Numbered from the stretch's first letter, positions 1 to 11,976 are shown. The stretch is DNA of 30,000 nucleotides from Glandiceps talaboti (GCF_964340395.1 NC_135565.1:4656642-4686641), one strand, 5' to 3'. The notes: generated by a model not told the origin, from the sequence alone. A program made the numbers and translations.

Positions 1-31
1 ATAGTATTATGTTGACTGTTTTAATACCTAC

Positions 32-173
32 CGTTTACTGTGTCATCATTACTGTAGAAGTACTCCATCAGTTTCAAAAGCTGCCAAAATGAGATATTGT
101 CAATGTTTTCCAGACTTGTAGTCAGAGTATCTTCATTAGTTTGCTCGTCAGTGAAAGGTCTGCTAGGAAGAAG
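32..173 (-). CDS. Candidate third coding exon of the same precursor
   Basis: On the minus strand the acceptor TTTACTTTCAACAG precedes CTTCTTCC, and the exon ends AACG|GTAGGT. It is 142 bp: 47 codons plus one base, so it ends in phase 1. Only phase 0 is open; the other two frames stop within the exon. That phase is exactly what the exon at 21090-21196 requires. The residues are LLPSRPFTDEQTNEDTLTTS then LENIDNISFWQLLKLMEYFY then SNDDTVN, giving an acidic linker and an aromatic/aliphatic segment. No domain was recognised. It would be the propeptide region following the predicted amidated peptide, and further exons lie beyond the window edge. The intron between this exon and the previous one is 20.9 kb, almost all of it the inverted-repeat-bounded unit at 1300-21049. 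Confidence 0.5.
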
Positions 174-359
174 CTGTTGAAAGTAAAGGTAAATGGTATT
201 TATTCAACAAGACAGCCATCGTAACTCATACCTAAACAAAATGACTCGAGGAGTATAGCATAGCCTGGGACAATCACACACGCTGCATATGAGCACAGGC
301 ATGCTCCCCTCACTAAACACAAAACAAAACAAAAGCCAATAACAACCAAACAAACGAAC

Positions 360-360
<1 letters not shown>

Positions 361-436
<76 letters not shown>

Positions 437-591
437 AACGCCAGCAGACAGCCAATCACTCACTCACTCACTCACTCACTCACTCACTCACCCACTCACT
501 CGCTCGCTCGCTCGCTCACTCACTCACTCACTCATTCACTCACTCACTCACTCAGACAGCTACAGACAGCTACAGACAGACAGACAGACAT

Positions 592-654
<63 letters not shown>

Positions 655-656
655 TT
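361..656. repeat. Compound microsatellite: (GA)n, (CACT)n with (CGCT)n, then (CAGA)n
   Basis: (GA)n runs 361-434, (CACT)n 459-553 with an inner CGCT patch at about 501-516, and (CAGA)n about 573-654. It lies between the third exon of the candidate gene and the CACTA-like unit. The Ser-Leu and Cys-Leu-Ser-Val frames here are translated repeat. Confidence 0.95.
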
Positions 657-1296
657 ATCACAACAGAACCACCAAATATTATTATTGGTTTGTGATATCT
701 CATCAACCGTGAACTTGTTAAAGAGATTTGGTTCATAAATGTTAATAGGTAATCAGACCATATACACGCCAATGAATACATTGCACGTAATTTGCCATTA
801 TGTATTTTCCCCTACTAAGCACATGGTAAAATCGCACTAGCCGTAACTAAAATGTTATTTATTCAATCAAACAGCCAACAGTTATTGAAAATTGTTAAAA
901 TATCAATAATTCTATATTGTATATGTTGGTCACAGTGTACAGAAACACAACATGGTTGACCCACAAGTGATCTGGTACTATTCAAGGTGTACGATATTAA
1001 ATTGCGAGTAAGTCATTATATCTGACAAAACAGTGTCAAAAATCATTTTGAGTTGCAGCTAGTACAGCTTTGACTACCATGTCAGCACTTTAACGTTATA
1101 TATAATAATAGTTTCATGTATCCCAAAGTTAGGCACAGTTTGAAACAAATGACACACAATATTTATATCGATTTTTTTTGATAAATTACACTCAGTGTGC
1201 CAGGGATGGGGACGTTTGGCGTTAAAAAGACACCCAACTTTCAATGCGAAGATTGAATATGACGCAGTTTGACTGATTGCATTTCATTGAGTTGCA
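657..1296. other. AT-rich intronic DNA, nothing recognised
   Basis: No exon, repeat or RNA signal was seen. GTTATTTATTCAATCAAACA at about 853 weakly resembles GGTATTTATTCAACAAGACA at about 194, possibly an old duplication. Confidence 0.4.
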
Positions 1297-1299
1297 TTA

Positions 1300-1558
1300 C
1301 ACTAGTAGAAAAAATAGTACAGTTTACGACACTTTCCGTACTATAGTTCAGATTGAGTTCAATTCTGTACTTTTATGCTGATGAGGTGGACGTTTCTGTA
1401 CTTTCCCATTAGCGCCTGTCTAATCGGATTATACTCGATCTGAAAAATAGTTCAGATTGCGAGTCGGAAGTGATTTGAATACATTTGCATTTAGTTCAGA
1501 ATATATTCATGAGTTCACCCCCATAACCGGGCAGTAAACAAATGAATATTCAAATCTA
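1300..1558 (+). repeat. Left terminal inverted repeat of the CACTA-like unit
   Basis: Starts CACTAGTAGAAAAAATAGT and ends TTCAAATCTA. It matches the reverse complement of 20791-21049 at every position I compared. It contains short direct subterminal repeats (TAGTTCAGATTG, TTCTGTACTTT). Confidence 0.85.
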
Positions 1559-1813
1559 TCTCGCCTGCATGTGATTCAAGGCGTGTACACTAATTGTTTG
1601 ACCCACAGAAAACTAACAGTAACACTATTTAGTTAGTTAGTTGTCTGTGTTTGACCACATGAAGGCGGAGGGGGAGGGTGCAAAAGAAAAGGGTTACACA
1701 CATGTACAGTGTATGATATGATGAGAGCTACATTTAATGTACATGTACATACGAACTGACATGTATACGTACATGTACAACTACGCTAGCATGTAAACGT
1801 TAGCAAAAACTCT

Positions 1814-1864
1814 TACTACTACCTCAGACCACTAAAATACTAGAGTGGTCTGAGCTACTACTAC
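1814..1864. mobile_element. Micro-palindrome G: CTCAGACCACT hairpin with 9-bp direct repeats
   Basis: CTCAGACCACT and AGTGGTCTGAG (1823-1854) form an 11-bp perfect stem around a 10-base loop, flanked by TACTACTAC on both sides. The flank is simple sequence, so the duplication is less certain here. Half copies of the arm recur at 2980-2991, 15823-15834 and 15888-15908. Confidence 0.5.
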
Positions 1865-4800
1865 TTGCAAAAAGTATTTACAAGCATTTCCATGTAGGTC
1901 AATGAAATATCACCTATGTGGGTTATACTTCAATAGTCGGTCAAACAGCGTAAAGGTCTACATTCTACAATGACAGACATGATTGTTCAACTCGGTGCGA
2001 TCTAAGATGAATTCACGGTGTATATTTGGTTACGTCGCCTTTGAATTGATGATGACGACTCGTCCGACCTAGACTGTTCTGGTCCAGTTTCAAGTGAAAG
2101 TCAGAATTATCACGGTGCCATTGATTATACTAACTGTGATGAAACTCGCCCACTCTAGTCTCTATGACTTCATTAGCCCCAAAATGCAAGAACTTAATAA
2201 TGGTATTGTAAATCGAAGTTCATGCATGCTCTGACTGTCGCCTGTTTTTTGTTTTCTTACATTTTATACAATTTTGAATTGTTAGCTTTGTATTTCCTGC
2301 ATTAATGTTGAAAACTGGTCTTTTTACTGTGCGTCTTCAATGCGCAGGTAAAATAGTGTGTTAATCTAGCATCGTGAGTACGCGCTCGCTTATGGTTTCG
2401 CATACCTTGGACTGCCTGTCATTCAGTATTGTTTTAGCCTATTTATTTCTAAAGAAAAATGGTCTGTAAAGGGACTGCTTTAGTTGTCACAGTGCCTTTG
2501 TGGATTTATAGATCGATTTATGACAAGTGAGTCTACCTATTTTTTTTCCGACCCACTCAGTCAAGGAGTGCGATACACCAATCACCGTGTATTTAGCTTT
2601 GTATACAGTGTATGGATAATAGCAAGTTTCGGGACTGAAAAATCATAAATTGTTTGTTAGACTTATTTTTTATTCAATGTAATCTGGGTTGATTGGGAAT
2701 TTTCAGATATCAGGATTTAAACCTCGGATTTCAACTCAGAAAGGCTATATTTTTTGCCTCAGTCTGAATTATATTAGTAGAACTCTCACCAACGTTCCCA
2801 ATGTGAAGTGATCTGAAAGTTGGTGAGAGGTCCTCACGTTGGATTGCAGCACTGCATGTTCTTGCCGAGAAGATAAAGAGGTGTAGTAATTATGGTTTAA
2901 AACTGACTTTTACAAACGCCAGTCGTGTAGGGTCTATGATTTTTTATGTTGTGGATGAATGCGGCACTTTGATCTGAACCTCAGACCACTATAATAGGAA
3001 CAGACTAGAATCGCTTTTTGTTTTAGGTGTAAATGGGGCTCTAAACCCATCTTCTCTGTCGTGCATGGTTACCCTTCAAACCTGCTTCAAGCCGAACGTT
3101 GTGCAAAACGATACTTCGTGTCTTTACGGGTTTTTTTTGCAATTGTGTTTTAGTGGCCTGAGTCTGAACAAGTGTTCATACAGTACAGCAAAGTCCCACC
3201 AACAAAATCCATAGCAATAGATGCAGGAAAACCTCAGTATGGGCGACGGTGAAATCATGGTGTTAATTCTAAAACTTTTGAAAGCAAGAACATATGTTTG
3301 TGCAACTTTTGTATTAAAAGCATACCATTCCAATTCAAGGACAACGATTTTGTTCAGAAATGGTGGTAGGACTATAATCCTTCCTACCTCCTTCCTTCCT
3401 ACCTCCATAGTTCAAAACCGCTGATCGTAACTGCATGGTACAGCGCATCTACATTTATTTCTGAGTTCCGGAGGGCATTATTTGATAAGTACCCCATTCG
3501 TCCCTGTATTAGATCTTGTATAGTCATAACATTACAAAGATATGTGATTGTTGTGATCATTTCATTTGCTCATTATGTATTCAAGTGTAGTCAAATTTTC
3601 TTAGGTGTATGAGCAACTTTACTTCACCAATAAATTCTACTTTCTCACGAGTATTGTAAAATAACATGGCTATAATATGATACTACACAGCACGTTTTAG
3701 ACGTATTTGCATATCAATGTCATCTTCAAATTTTCTTGAAGAATTCTTCATCCAGATACTCTAACATACCTGCACACCAAATGTCAGCCCATTCAATCGA
3801 TTAGTTTTGCGGCTGTCATTCATTTTTACTTTGAATTCTTTTATTTACAAAACAAATGACAGTTTTTGACCCCAAAAATGACCAAAAACAGAAAATTGAA
3901 AATATCTTGCTGTCATAAACAAATATGAATAGACTTCTCGATAAAATTCCATTTACTCATTGGGAACATCGAACGTACAATGTCAAAAAGTCGCACTGGC
4001 GCAAAGTATCATGGGAAAACTTTCTTTGGCACACCTCACTTAGGAAATATAGCCGCAACAAAAAAGTTAATACTGGGATCATGTCTTTTTAAATTTAGCC
4101 TTTACCTTATAGAATAGAAGTATCAAAAGTGTATGCACTAACAAGTATCTGTGGTTTGTGCAAACATGCCAAATCGCTGATGATTGTTAAACAACAAAAC
4201 TTTGCATACCATTGTCATTAATAATTCTACGTTTTACTTCTGAATCAGTTCTAAACACTTACGATTGAAATGATCGTCAACGATACGCTGATTTGTAGTT
4301 GAGGGTAATTAAAAATATTTTACAATGACGATTTCGACCATTAGCCGATGGAGGTGACCCCAACCAAACCTGTCACAAGATGTAAACTTGCACACTTTTT
4401 GTGTGTCAATATGTCTGTTCTGGTCAGTCTGTTTTGGGAATTTATGGTACACTCACTGTCGCAGTTTTCAGCCAGGGTCACGTTATTCGACGATTACTAT
4501 TTGGATAAACACTGCAAAAAAGTAACACCCGTCATTGTTGCTTAGACATTTTCCTAGGGTCTTTTTCAACATGATTTATAGTAAGAAGTAACTTTGTTGA
4601 TGGTGTAGTCACTGAATTTATAACCCTACATCGATGACTTAGTAATTGAACACGCAAATGAATTATCATGAACACTGATCTACAACCGATCCGACCCTGG
4701 GATTCGATCACAATTCATGGCGTCGCTTGCCAGTCTATGTCTATGTCTTGGTCACGCAAACGTGAACACTCTGATATCTGAAACACTTCTTTGCTCCAGA

Positions 4801-5819
4801 TACGCACCTTTTTTTCATGGAAAATGTCATATAGTTTGAAGTAAGCTGGGAGAAAATATTAATGAGATATTTGTAGATTTAAATAAGAGTGAAATGATAG
4901 TCAAGTGATTTTGAACCATCTCCGTGTATTTTGCTTTAGCGAAAACACTGACAACTACTAGTATGTGATCGCCCGGTCGTCAAATTGCAAAGAACAATGA
5001 AGAACAGCTGAACACCTTCCTGTGGTCATCTGTTCCTTTCCGTACCGACTCTCAATTGTTTTGCTGCGTTTACTTGTATATCTTTAATAACAATAGTTTT
5101 TTAACTAACACCAATGTTCTTCCACTTTCTTTGCTTTCAAAATCAGTCACTTACTGTTGTAGCCAGTCAAAGACAGCCATCCTCAACTGGAAACACACCA
5201 TGACAACAAAGATATACCAGAAAGTCGTGACGTTTTGAATCATATCATTCGGCCCCCAACCCTGTTTTTGACAATTAAAAAATGCTCTACTACCCATCAC
5301 AGCCAGTATCAATCAGACTTTTTCCATATATTATATTCCACCCTAACTTAACCCATATGACCGCCCCATTTATAACTCGTATGTCCGGACATGAACATGA
5401 TTGGCTTTTCGCTGACCAAGGGGTATGAGACCATATGTGGAAGTGGGGGATAAGCTTATCAAATATGACCGTAGTTTCATGTAAATTAAAACTTATAGTT
5501 ATGCTTATAGTCGTTACGTTTTCAGTTTATTGTGGTACCCGCTTGATGCTTTCTCTGAAGATGCCGACGGGATCAGTCTAAAATTCAGTTCTGGTGTATA
5601 AACTACAATGTATCACACATATCATGACTCTCACTATCCAATCCATCGGCTATACACTGGAGAACACAAGGACTATACTGACTGTTTTCTATCCAGCACG
5701 AAATAAATTGAGAATACGTGGAACTTATATGTACATGAACAGTAGCTCCGACAACTCTGACAAGTCTCTATATACCCCACCAGGCCTCTTTGCTGGAGTT
5801 CGCGGAGCGTGTGTTGTCA
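1865..5819. other. AT-rich interior of the CACTA-like unit without recognised genes
   Basis: The open frames here (for example 3124-3408 minus, 4348-4545 plus, 5056-5238 plus) are short, low in domain signal and unlike known proteins. A hairpin (CTCTCACCAAC at 2783-2793, GTTGGTGAGAG at 2819-2829) and a half copy of the CTCAGACCACT arm at 2980 are the only structures seen. Confidence 0.5.
2783..2829. repeat. 11-bp perfect inverted repeat with 25-base loop
   Basis: CTCTCACCAAC pairs with GTTGGTGAGAG. No direct repeats flank it, so it is not counted in the micro-palindrome family. Confidence 0.5.
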
Positions 5820-5981
5820 GTGCTAATCTCGTCTAGTTCCTATCACCGTGTTCCTAAACAGTATCGTTACCATTTACACCTCCACTCACTAAACTTGGTT
5901 TAGTCATAGAAAATAGAGAGGACCCTCTCTATTGTCTATGGTTTAGTTAGATACCAATTGGCATCTGGACTAGAGCTAATC
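5820..5981. mobile_element. 144-bp relative of the TAGTCT MITE, carrying micro-palindrome A
   Basis: 5829-5972 shares both ends with 14768-15144 (GTCTAGTTCCTAT, TACCATTTACACCTCCACTCA, then GGTTTAGTTAG...GGCATCTGGACTA) but lacks most of the middle. Flanks GTGCTAATC and GAGCTAATC match at 8 of 9. Micro-palindrome A is nested inside. Confidence 0.7.
5896..5947. mobile_element. Micro-palindrome A: 34-bp insertion with 9-bp direct repeats
   Basis: The unit 5905-5938 pairs CATAGAAAATAGAGAG with CTCTCTATTGTCTA(TG), with one mismatch, around GACC. TGGTTTAGT flanks it at 5896-5904 and 5939-5947. The related MITE copy at 14768-15144 has a single uninterrupted GTGGTTTAGTTAGAAACC at the same place, which is an empty site. 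Confidence 0.8.
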
Positions 5982-6580
5982 ACGAGTCCATCACAACGTG
6001 CATGCATCATTTTCTGATGTCCGCATTTGATTTGGACATTGAAGTAAATGATTTTACATTTCTGAGTCTCATTCGGTATTTTTCCACTGTTCTATATGTG
6101 GTAGCTACTACTTTTGGCACAATAAAAAAAAAGATGTTACGAAGACGAAAAAAAATATAATCGAGATGCACGATAAACATTTTTGGAAAAAAAGTCACAT
6201 AAATGACTGCAGTATCCATATTTTTAATTGGCATGATTGAAGACTTTAAAAAATGAATGATGATAAAAGTGAGATTTTGCCTCAGTGATGGTTTTTCTAT
6301 ACAAGCGATAACATCACGATACCGGGTACTTCACAAACATTATCTCACTGACTTCAAAACCATAGTGACTAAATCGTTTCGTACAATTAGACGGCATGAT
6401 GTTTTTTACGTCTCGCACAAGCATATACAATGGTACACTTTACCAAATTGTAATAGACCATGTAAATATTACATTGACCGATGCAGATCTTGCTCGCGCA
6501 GGTTGGGTAGATTTATATGCTACGTTATGCCTTAGGCCTAAAAAATAACTGTTTGGTTTCTGTTACCCGACCCACCTAGT

Positions 6581-6745
6581 TTTTCACTGCCGACCCTTAA
6601 CTTTTTTTTTACGTGTTCTTGAAAAACTAACAAAATCGCAACAATTGTGAAGTCTCACGAGACATAGTGGATGCAGAAACTGACATCAACTTAAAAAGAC
6701 AATATAAAACTGTTCCTCCAATCTGTAATGGTTGTACATCTAATG
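6581..6745. repeat. Dispersed repeat shared with 10024-10180
   Basis: Both contain, in the same order, GCCGACCCT, AAAATCG, ATTGTGA, ATCAACTTAAAAA then GACAATA, and TCCAATCTG. They are diverged copies of an unidentified interspersed repeat. Neither copy shows coding sequence. Confidence 0.6.
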
Positions 6746-6995
6746 GAAAGAAGCCAATAACACAGAGATCATTTGGAAAAAATGGAAAACCAGAATTAGA
6801 CACTCGCACATGAATAAAAATAAATCTACCTACCCCACCTATTTATTTATTTTGCCTAATCGGAACAACACAATTTTTTTAATAGGCCTATTTCCTAACT
6901 CAAGCTTAAATTATTGGACCCTTGTGAACCAAAAATGTGCGAAAATACAACGCCAAAATAGTAACGCTTTGCACGGTTTTCACACTGAGCAATAC

Positions 6996-7041
6996 GATTA
7001 GATCATAGACAGTGAAGTTCTCCAGTGTCTCTGGTTAGACC
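6996..7041. mobile_element. Micro-palindrome E: degraded 28-bp copy
   Basis: The unit 7005-7032 reads ATAGACAGTGAAGTT then CTCCAGTGTCTCT, a decayed version of the copy C palindrome. It lies between GATTAGATC and GGTTAGACC (7 of 9 match). It is the oldest-looking member. Confidence 0.55.
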
Positions 7042-7231
7042 GACAACAATGAAACCGTTAGCGGGATCTCAGAGTCATACTCATTCACATACAATTTTTT
7101 ATGGCTGTTCACGTTGGTTAGCAACATCTCTGTCTTTGAGTTTGAATGAAATCGCTGCCATTCCCTACAGGAAACTGTTCTATGGAATTACATGCCAGGA
7201 GCGCTTTCAATATCATAGAATGTTTTGTTGA

Positions 7232-7287
7232 TCTTTTTTTTTCTTTTTTTCTTTTTTTTTCTTCTTTTTTTTTGGGGGGGGGGGGGT
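7232..7287. repeat. Homopolymer run, poly-T then poly-G
   Basis: T-rich tract with scattered C, followed by 14 G. It accounts for the Phe/Gly-rich frames over it. Confidence 0.9.
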
Positions 7288-7332
7288 CGACAACTTTTAC
7301 CAAGACAACCATTATATTAATCATTATAGTAA

Positions 7333-7366
7333 CTACCTAGCATGGCTAATAGCCATACTGAGGTAG
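7333..7366. repeat. Imperfect hairpin
   Basis: CTACCTAGCATGGCTA and TAGCCATACTGAGGTAG pair with one bulge and one G-T. No flanking duplication was found. Confidence 0.45.
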
Positions 7367-7921
7367 AACTGTAGATTGCTAAAATGTTATGGGTTGCTGG
7401 TTGTACACAACCTCAGCATATGCCACTTGACTTTCAGGCATTAATAGGTGGCAGAAATAGTCCGCACCAGGGCCGCTGTGTAGTCCGCATAAAAGGGTGA
7501 CTAAGCCCAGACAATATTGTCCAGACCAGATTTGGAGGTGTGAACGCATTTAAAGCTGACTCGGTTCTAAATCTTGGTGCATATTCATGAGGTCGACACC
7601 TAGAAAATGAACCATGTGTACATTTCTTTTGTCTTTTGTTAGTTAATTTATGCGGGTAAACTGTGTCTTCACTAACATTTTCCACTAAAAGTTTCAAAAT
7701 TGTCTTGTTTTTTGAAGGACTACTATAATAATATTTCACCGCCCTTGCTTTATTGTCATATCAGGAAAGTCAAGAACTTGACAAAAGCTATTCAAAACAA
7801 AGTAATCAAAGTTGTAAAACCAAAATGGTGCCGTGGAGAGTTGTGTCTGGTCATGTTCTGATCATGGAAGTATAACCCACGGTCTGATCTAGTAGCAGTA
7901 TATCAACGACGAATCTACATT

Positions 7922-7976
7922 ACAAACAAACAAACAAACAAACAAACAAACAACACACACACACACACACACACAC
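7922..7976. repeat. (AAAC)n then (CA)n microsatellite
   Basis: Uninterrupted tetranucleotide followed by dinucleotide repeat. The surrounding 7740-9090 is AT-rich with no recognised genes. Confidence 0.95.
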
Positions 7977-9093
7977 GGTGATATTAAAAAGCACGCAACA
8001 CAAAGGTTGGTTCACATCCCTCGCATCAGTACCGGTACCCATTCTACTGAGTTATAAATATAAATCACATTCTCAGCTACAACATTGAACTTGTATGATA
8101 CAAAAATCTTCAGAATGTGCGGGCCATATTTTCACTACCGGCATTGGCAGTCACCATCACTGCCTTTAAAAAAAATTAATACAGATAAATGGAAGCAAAA
8201 ACAATCCTCTTGACGGTAGTTTAGTAGTCAGTTATGAATTATGTAACGTTAAATAACGCTATTCAAATATTTCCCTCTATGCCTCCCATATACCGATAGT
8301 AAATCTTCAAACATCCATACAGACATGCGGACTTTGCTCCCTACTAGATACATCCATGTTTTACGTTACTTTCGTATTGCAAATTTAGCTGATGATGTCA
8401 TGTCAAAGCCACGTGGTCTAAAAACCTGAATCTCCGTACATACATTTCGATATGAAATTATTTATCCGTGATGTTTAGAATTTTGGTCGGTCAATATAGT
8501 TTCAATGACCAAGTGTGACCCCCACTGATGTCTAAAGTACTAATATCAGTACCTGACCGGCCATGGCCATGGCCTTGTTTTTGTTTTTGATTTTCTTCAA
8601 TATTCAAATCTACGTAATGTCTGGTTTGTTAGGCCATAAATTCCAAGCATATTTACCATGATATCACAAATATAGACCAGTTACAGAAAGTAATAAGTGT
8701 CAGCAAAATACTGTAATATCGACACTGTTTCACGGATTTTAGGGACGCTGGTGCTTGGATTATTTTACGGTTGACATTACCTAGCCAGTAATATAAGGAG
8801 TAGTACATGGGTATTTTATCCCTGGACTCTCTGTCTGTTTATATCGAAATGGAATAAGCTGAAACAGTTCTTCTTTGAGCAGGAAATATGTTTTGATTAT
8901 GGATATTATATATATACATGTATATAATTGCCAACACATCGGCAACGAGAGTAATGACATTGACTATACGTAATATGTAAAGATGTAGTGTAAAATTGGA
9001 ATACGGTCGTCAGGAACTAGATTAGGGTAGGGGGAGGCTCAGGAGAAAAATTGTTGTCACGGGAAAAAAACGAATTGGGACGTGCGTGAAAAT

Positions 9094-9185
9094 TCGGATT
9101 GTCTGAAAGGGGCCCGGAGTCACGTACAAATATTTTGCTCATGAGTTGAACCAAATTTAACTCCAGGAGCAGACGTTTAACAAGC
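9094..9185. repeat. Dispersed repeat shared with 17196-17275
   Basis: Shared words in order: GTCTGAAAGG, GGCCC, ATATT, TGCTCATGA, TTGAACCAAA, AGGAGCAG and GTTTA. The 131-codon minus-strand frame overlapping it (9017-9412) matches no family I know. Confidence 0.55.
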
Positions 9186-9727
9186 GTATTTTTAAAAGGG
9201 TGACTGGCAGAGAATGTGTGTCTCTTGAAGGGTAGACAATATACTCGCGATAGACTATGGGTTTCAGGCCACTGTGTCAGACGTGGTCTTGGAGGAGTCA
9301 GTACAATTCCTCCAAGAGTGGTAAGAGGCCAAGCCTGAAATAGACGGGTTTGCAAGTAGAAGTTTACATGCCTTGTCTGTGGTTTACATTGTGCACGCAA
9401 AACATCCCACAAAACCGGCCATAACTAAAGCGGCATATCAGTAAATATGAAAAACGTGATCTTGGTAATTTGGATACCAGTTCTGAAAATATTCTCCGGG
9501 AAAATAGGTTAAAATGAGCATCAAGATAGCTGCCTATTTCCCATTGTTTATAAATCGTCAAGAGGTTAAGCTATCCACTCAGATGAACCACTCTTTGTCA
9601 CTTTATAATCTGGCATTATACATGGGATAATTTCCAAAATGTACATGTTTTATCGTTTCATTTTGGACTTTATAGAAGTTGATGACTAAAATTACCTTAC
9701 CCTCGATGAAAGTTATGAATGCGACTA

Positions 9728-9767
9728 GGTTTTACCATAGACAGGGTGGAGGGTCTATGGTTTTACC
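9728..9767. mobile_element. Micro-palindrome B: 22-bp insertion with 9-bp direct repeats
   Basis: The unit ATAGACAGGGTGGAGGGTCTAT (as ATAGACAGGGT + GGAGGGTCTAT, 9737-9758) lies between two perfect copies of GGTTTTACC. It appears to be a centre-deleted form of the same palindrome as copy C. Confidence 0.75.
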
Positions 9768-9898
9768 TACTAGAATTAGTTGCGACAAGATTGTAAATGC
9801 ACATGGGCGAGTTTTGCCAGATTGCTTTATTTCAAGTGATTTGAAAATTGTGAATGGCGGACTTGGCCGTGGTCCATCGAATTGTCGAGTACTACCGT

Positions 9899-9939
9899 GG
9901 TGGCACTAGTCGTTCCTCACTGGAACGGCAAGTGCCACC
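9899..9939. repeat. Two-step hairpin
   Basis: GGTGGCACT pairs with AGTGCCACC and, inside it, CGTTCC with GGAACG around TCACT. No direct repeats flank it. Confidence 0.5.
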
Positions 9940-10023
9940 TTATGGCGATATTTATTGTCTTTGAACCTTTCTCAACAAATAAATCACACATAACTCCCCA
10001 AACGCTTCCATTCTAGAAATCCG

Positions 10024-10180
10024 GTGCCGACCCTAAACCTTTTTAATAAAGAAGAAAAATCAGTAAAATCGAGAAAATTGTGAGTGAAGTCTTGCCAGAA
10101 ATGGTCATCAACTTAAAAAAGACAATAAAAAAACGCGGTTCTTCCAATCTGGAATGCAGAGCAGATGTCTTTGAAATAGA
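10024..10180. repeat. Dispersed repeat shared with 6581-6745
   Basis: Diverged copy in the same orientation, with several small insertions and deletions. Confidence 0.6.
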
Positions 10181-10637
10181 ATTATTTAGTTTGGTTTAAA
10201 ATTTAGTTGAAGTGGGCACAAAACTTGATTTGGTTCTGACTGTTCTGAATTTAGGGACACGAAATCGTCTCCCTGATGGCAGGAGTTCAAAGTGTTGGGA
10301 CATAATGTGGCCTTTGTCATTTACCATTTTCCCAGCTTTGTTTTGTACACGAGATGTAAACATTTCATTCAAATTAGTCTACTTTTCACTCAATACTTTA
10401 CTAAACACATTTACAATTTTGTTCAAGACACTCTTGTAGCTAGTCCCTAGACTACCAAACCAGCACAAAAAAGAAAATGTTAAACCGACTCAAAACTCCG
10501 ATAGAATGTCTGTAATACCTTGGCATTTACAAAATTTTAGGCCCCTCAATTGTTGTAGACAGTAAACTCTAGATTGACATTTCTTGTTAATGAAATCTGT
10601 GTTGGCCTTAACATTTGATTTATTATCCAAGACTGTT

Positions 10638-10639
<2 letters not shown>

Positions 10640-10705
<66 letters not shown>
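10640..10705. repeat. (TA)n microsatellite
   Basis: Adjoins the truncated end of LINE relic A, copy 1. Confidence 0.95.
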
Positions 10706-10708
<3 letters not shown>

Positions 10709-11976
10709 ACCTGTTCAACTTTAACATTGTCAATAAAAAGGTCGGGCACTACTTTAGGGTTCTTCCTAAAGTCGACCTTTCGTCCAAGTAGTTTTCTTTA
10801 CACCAAGTAACAAACCTATCAACTTCATCGAAATAAGTACGGTCAGAATTCGACAGGTCAACTAATGCAGAGTTATCAGAATATTTGATAAGTGGATTTG
10901 TATCGGTACCTGATGAGCAGTCATTTGTGTAAAGTGTAAATAGTTTGTGTGAGAGTATCGTGCTCTGTGAGGCACCCCTAAATGTTGAATGGAAGGCTGA
11001 ACTTAATTTTTGGTAGCGAACAAACTGGGAAAGGTTGACAAGAAAATCCATTATCCAGAGGATGAGTTTGGGGTTAACGTTTAAATAACTAAGTTTATGA
11101 GCCATCATGTTTGGTTGACTTCTGTTAACGACTGATGAAAAATCAATAACCAATACTCTTACAAATGAACTTGGTTTTTCAAGATGTGTATACGCATCGT
11201 GAAGTAATGTGAGAGTTGCATTATCAGTACCTCTATTACTTTAATATGTAAATTGGTATGGGTCAAGGTGTGAATGTTTTTGTGGGTTTTGACAAAGTAA
11301 AATACGCTCGAAGCATTTCATCACAATGGAAGTCAGTGCTACAGGACGATGCCTTGGAAGTTTTTAGGGACCGGACAGATGGTAGATGTTTTCCAAATGG
11401 TTGATATCGTATGATCATTGTACGACCAATTGAACAATCTACTGGAAACACTAGCTAACTGCGATGCATAGACATTCAGTAACCTACCACATATGTTATC
11501 AGGACCCATAGCTTTCCTTATATTTAGTTTCTTAAAAATAGACAACTCGTTTATCACTGATTTCAAATTAACTCTTCTTTTCTTCTTATTTACTCTCAAG
11601 ATCTAACCCGATGTTATCTATTTCCTTTCCAAATTCGTGAATATCAAAGCGACAGTACATTACAACTTCGCCTCGCCACCACCCTGTGTTGCTTGGCAAG
11701 GTGGTAAATAAAACAAGTTTGCCTTTGGGATTATATTAACTGGGATTGTCGACACTGAATAATCCGGTCAATCATGGCACTGCGCTCATTGTATGTCACG
11801 GCGTACAAGTATAAACGACGTTCATACTTCCATGACCATAGTTTCTGCGACCTGTCATTTGTTTGACCATAGACACTCCACCTTTGTGGAGGGTCCATGG
11901 TTTGATGGGATGCGTTAATTCTGGCAAACTTGTTTGGCAAATCGATCTGACGCAATATAGCTTGTGACCGTGGCAT
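10706..11976 (-). pseudogene. LINE relic A, reverse transcriptase fragments (Jockey/CR1/L2-like), first copy
   Basis: Read on the minus strand from high to low coordinates, three stretches make a broken non-LTR reverse transcriptase. 11976-11731 is a basic linker-like segment (RSQKLWSWKYERRLYLYAV). 11599-11339 has the start of the fingers/palm (IRKAMGPDNICGRLL, TIWKTSTICPVPK). 11153-10706 has the palm (LVIDFSSVVN, then IKYSDNSALVDLS, then [10 protein letters not shown]), continuing after a frameshift as [20 protein letters not shown] before being cut off by an (AT)n tract. The catalytic YxDD box reads YSDN, so the second Asp is lost, and the QG of the usual PQG box is changed (GASQSTILS). No intact endonuclease was seen. 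It is certainly inactive. A micro-palindrome insertion lies at 11869-11899. Confidence 0.85.
11861..11907. mobile_element. Micro-palindrome D: 31-bp insertion in LINE relic A
   Basis: The unit 11869-11899 reads ATAGACACTCCAC-CTT-TGTGGAGGGTCCATG between GTTTGACC and GTTTGATG (6 of 8 match). Unit plus repeat is 39 bp, a 13-codon in-frame insertion in the minus-strand open frame. Confidence 0.65.

Noticed and set aside
200-463. Ser-Leu, Cys-Leu-Ser-Val, Tyr-Ile, Arg-Glu, Thr-His, Met-Tyr-Val-Cys and His-Ser-Phe-Ile open frames throughout the window
   Set aside because: They are direct translations of (CT)n, (CTGT)n, (AT)n, (GA)n, (TG)n, (CATA)n and (GAAT)n microsatellites and begin and end with the repeats.
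1376-1396. CTGATGAG followed by GTTTC inside the CACTA terminus, resembling a hammerhead core
   Set aside because: The second conserved block would need to be GAAA, and no pairing stems surround it.
7333-7366. Hairpin as a micro-palindrome insertion
   Set aside because: The flanks show no direct repeat and the stem is imperfect.
9017-9412. 131-codon minus-strand open frame
   Set aside because: It overlaps a dispersed repeat also found at 17196-17275, no domain is recognisable, and the related copy is not open.
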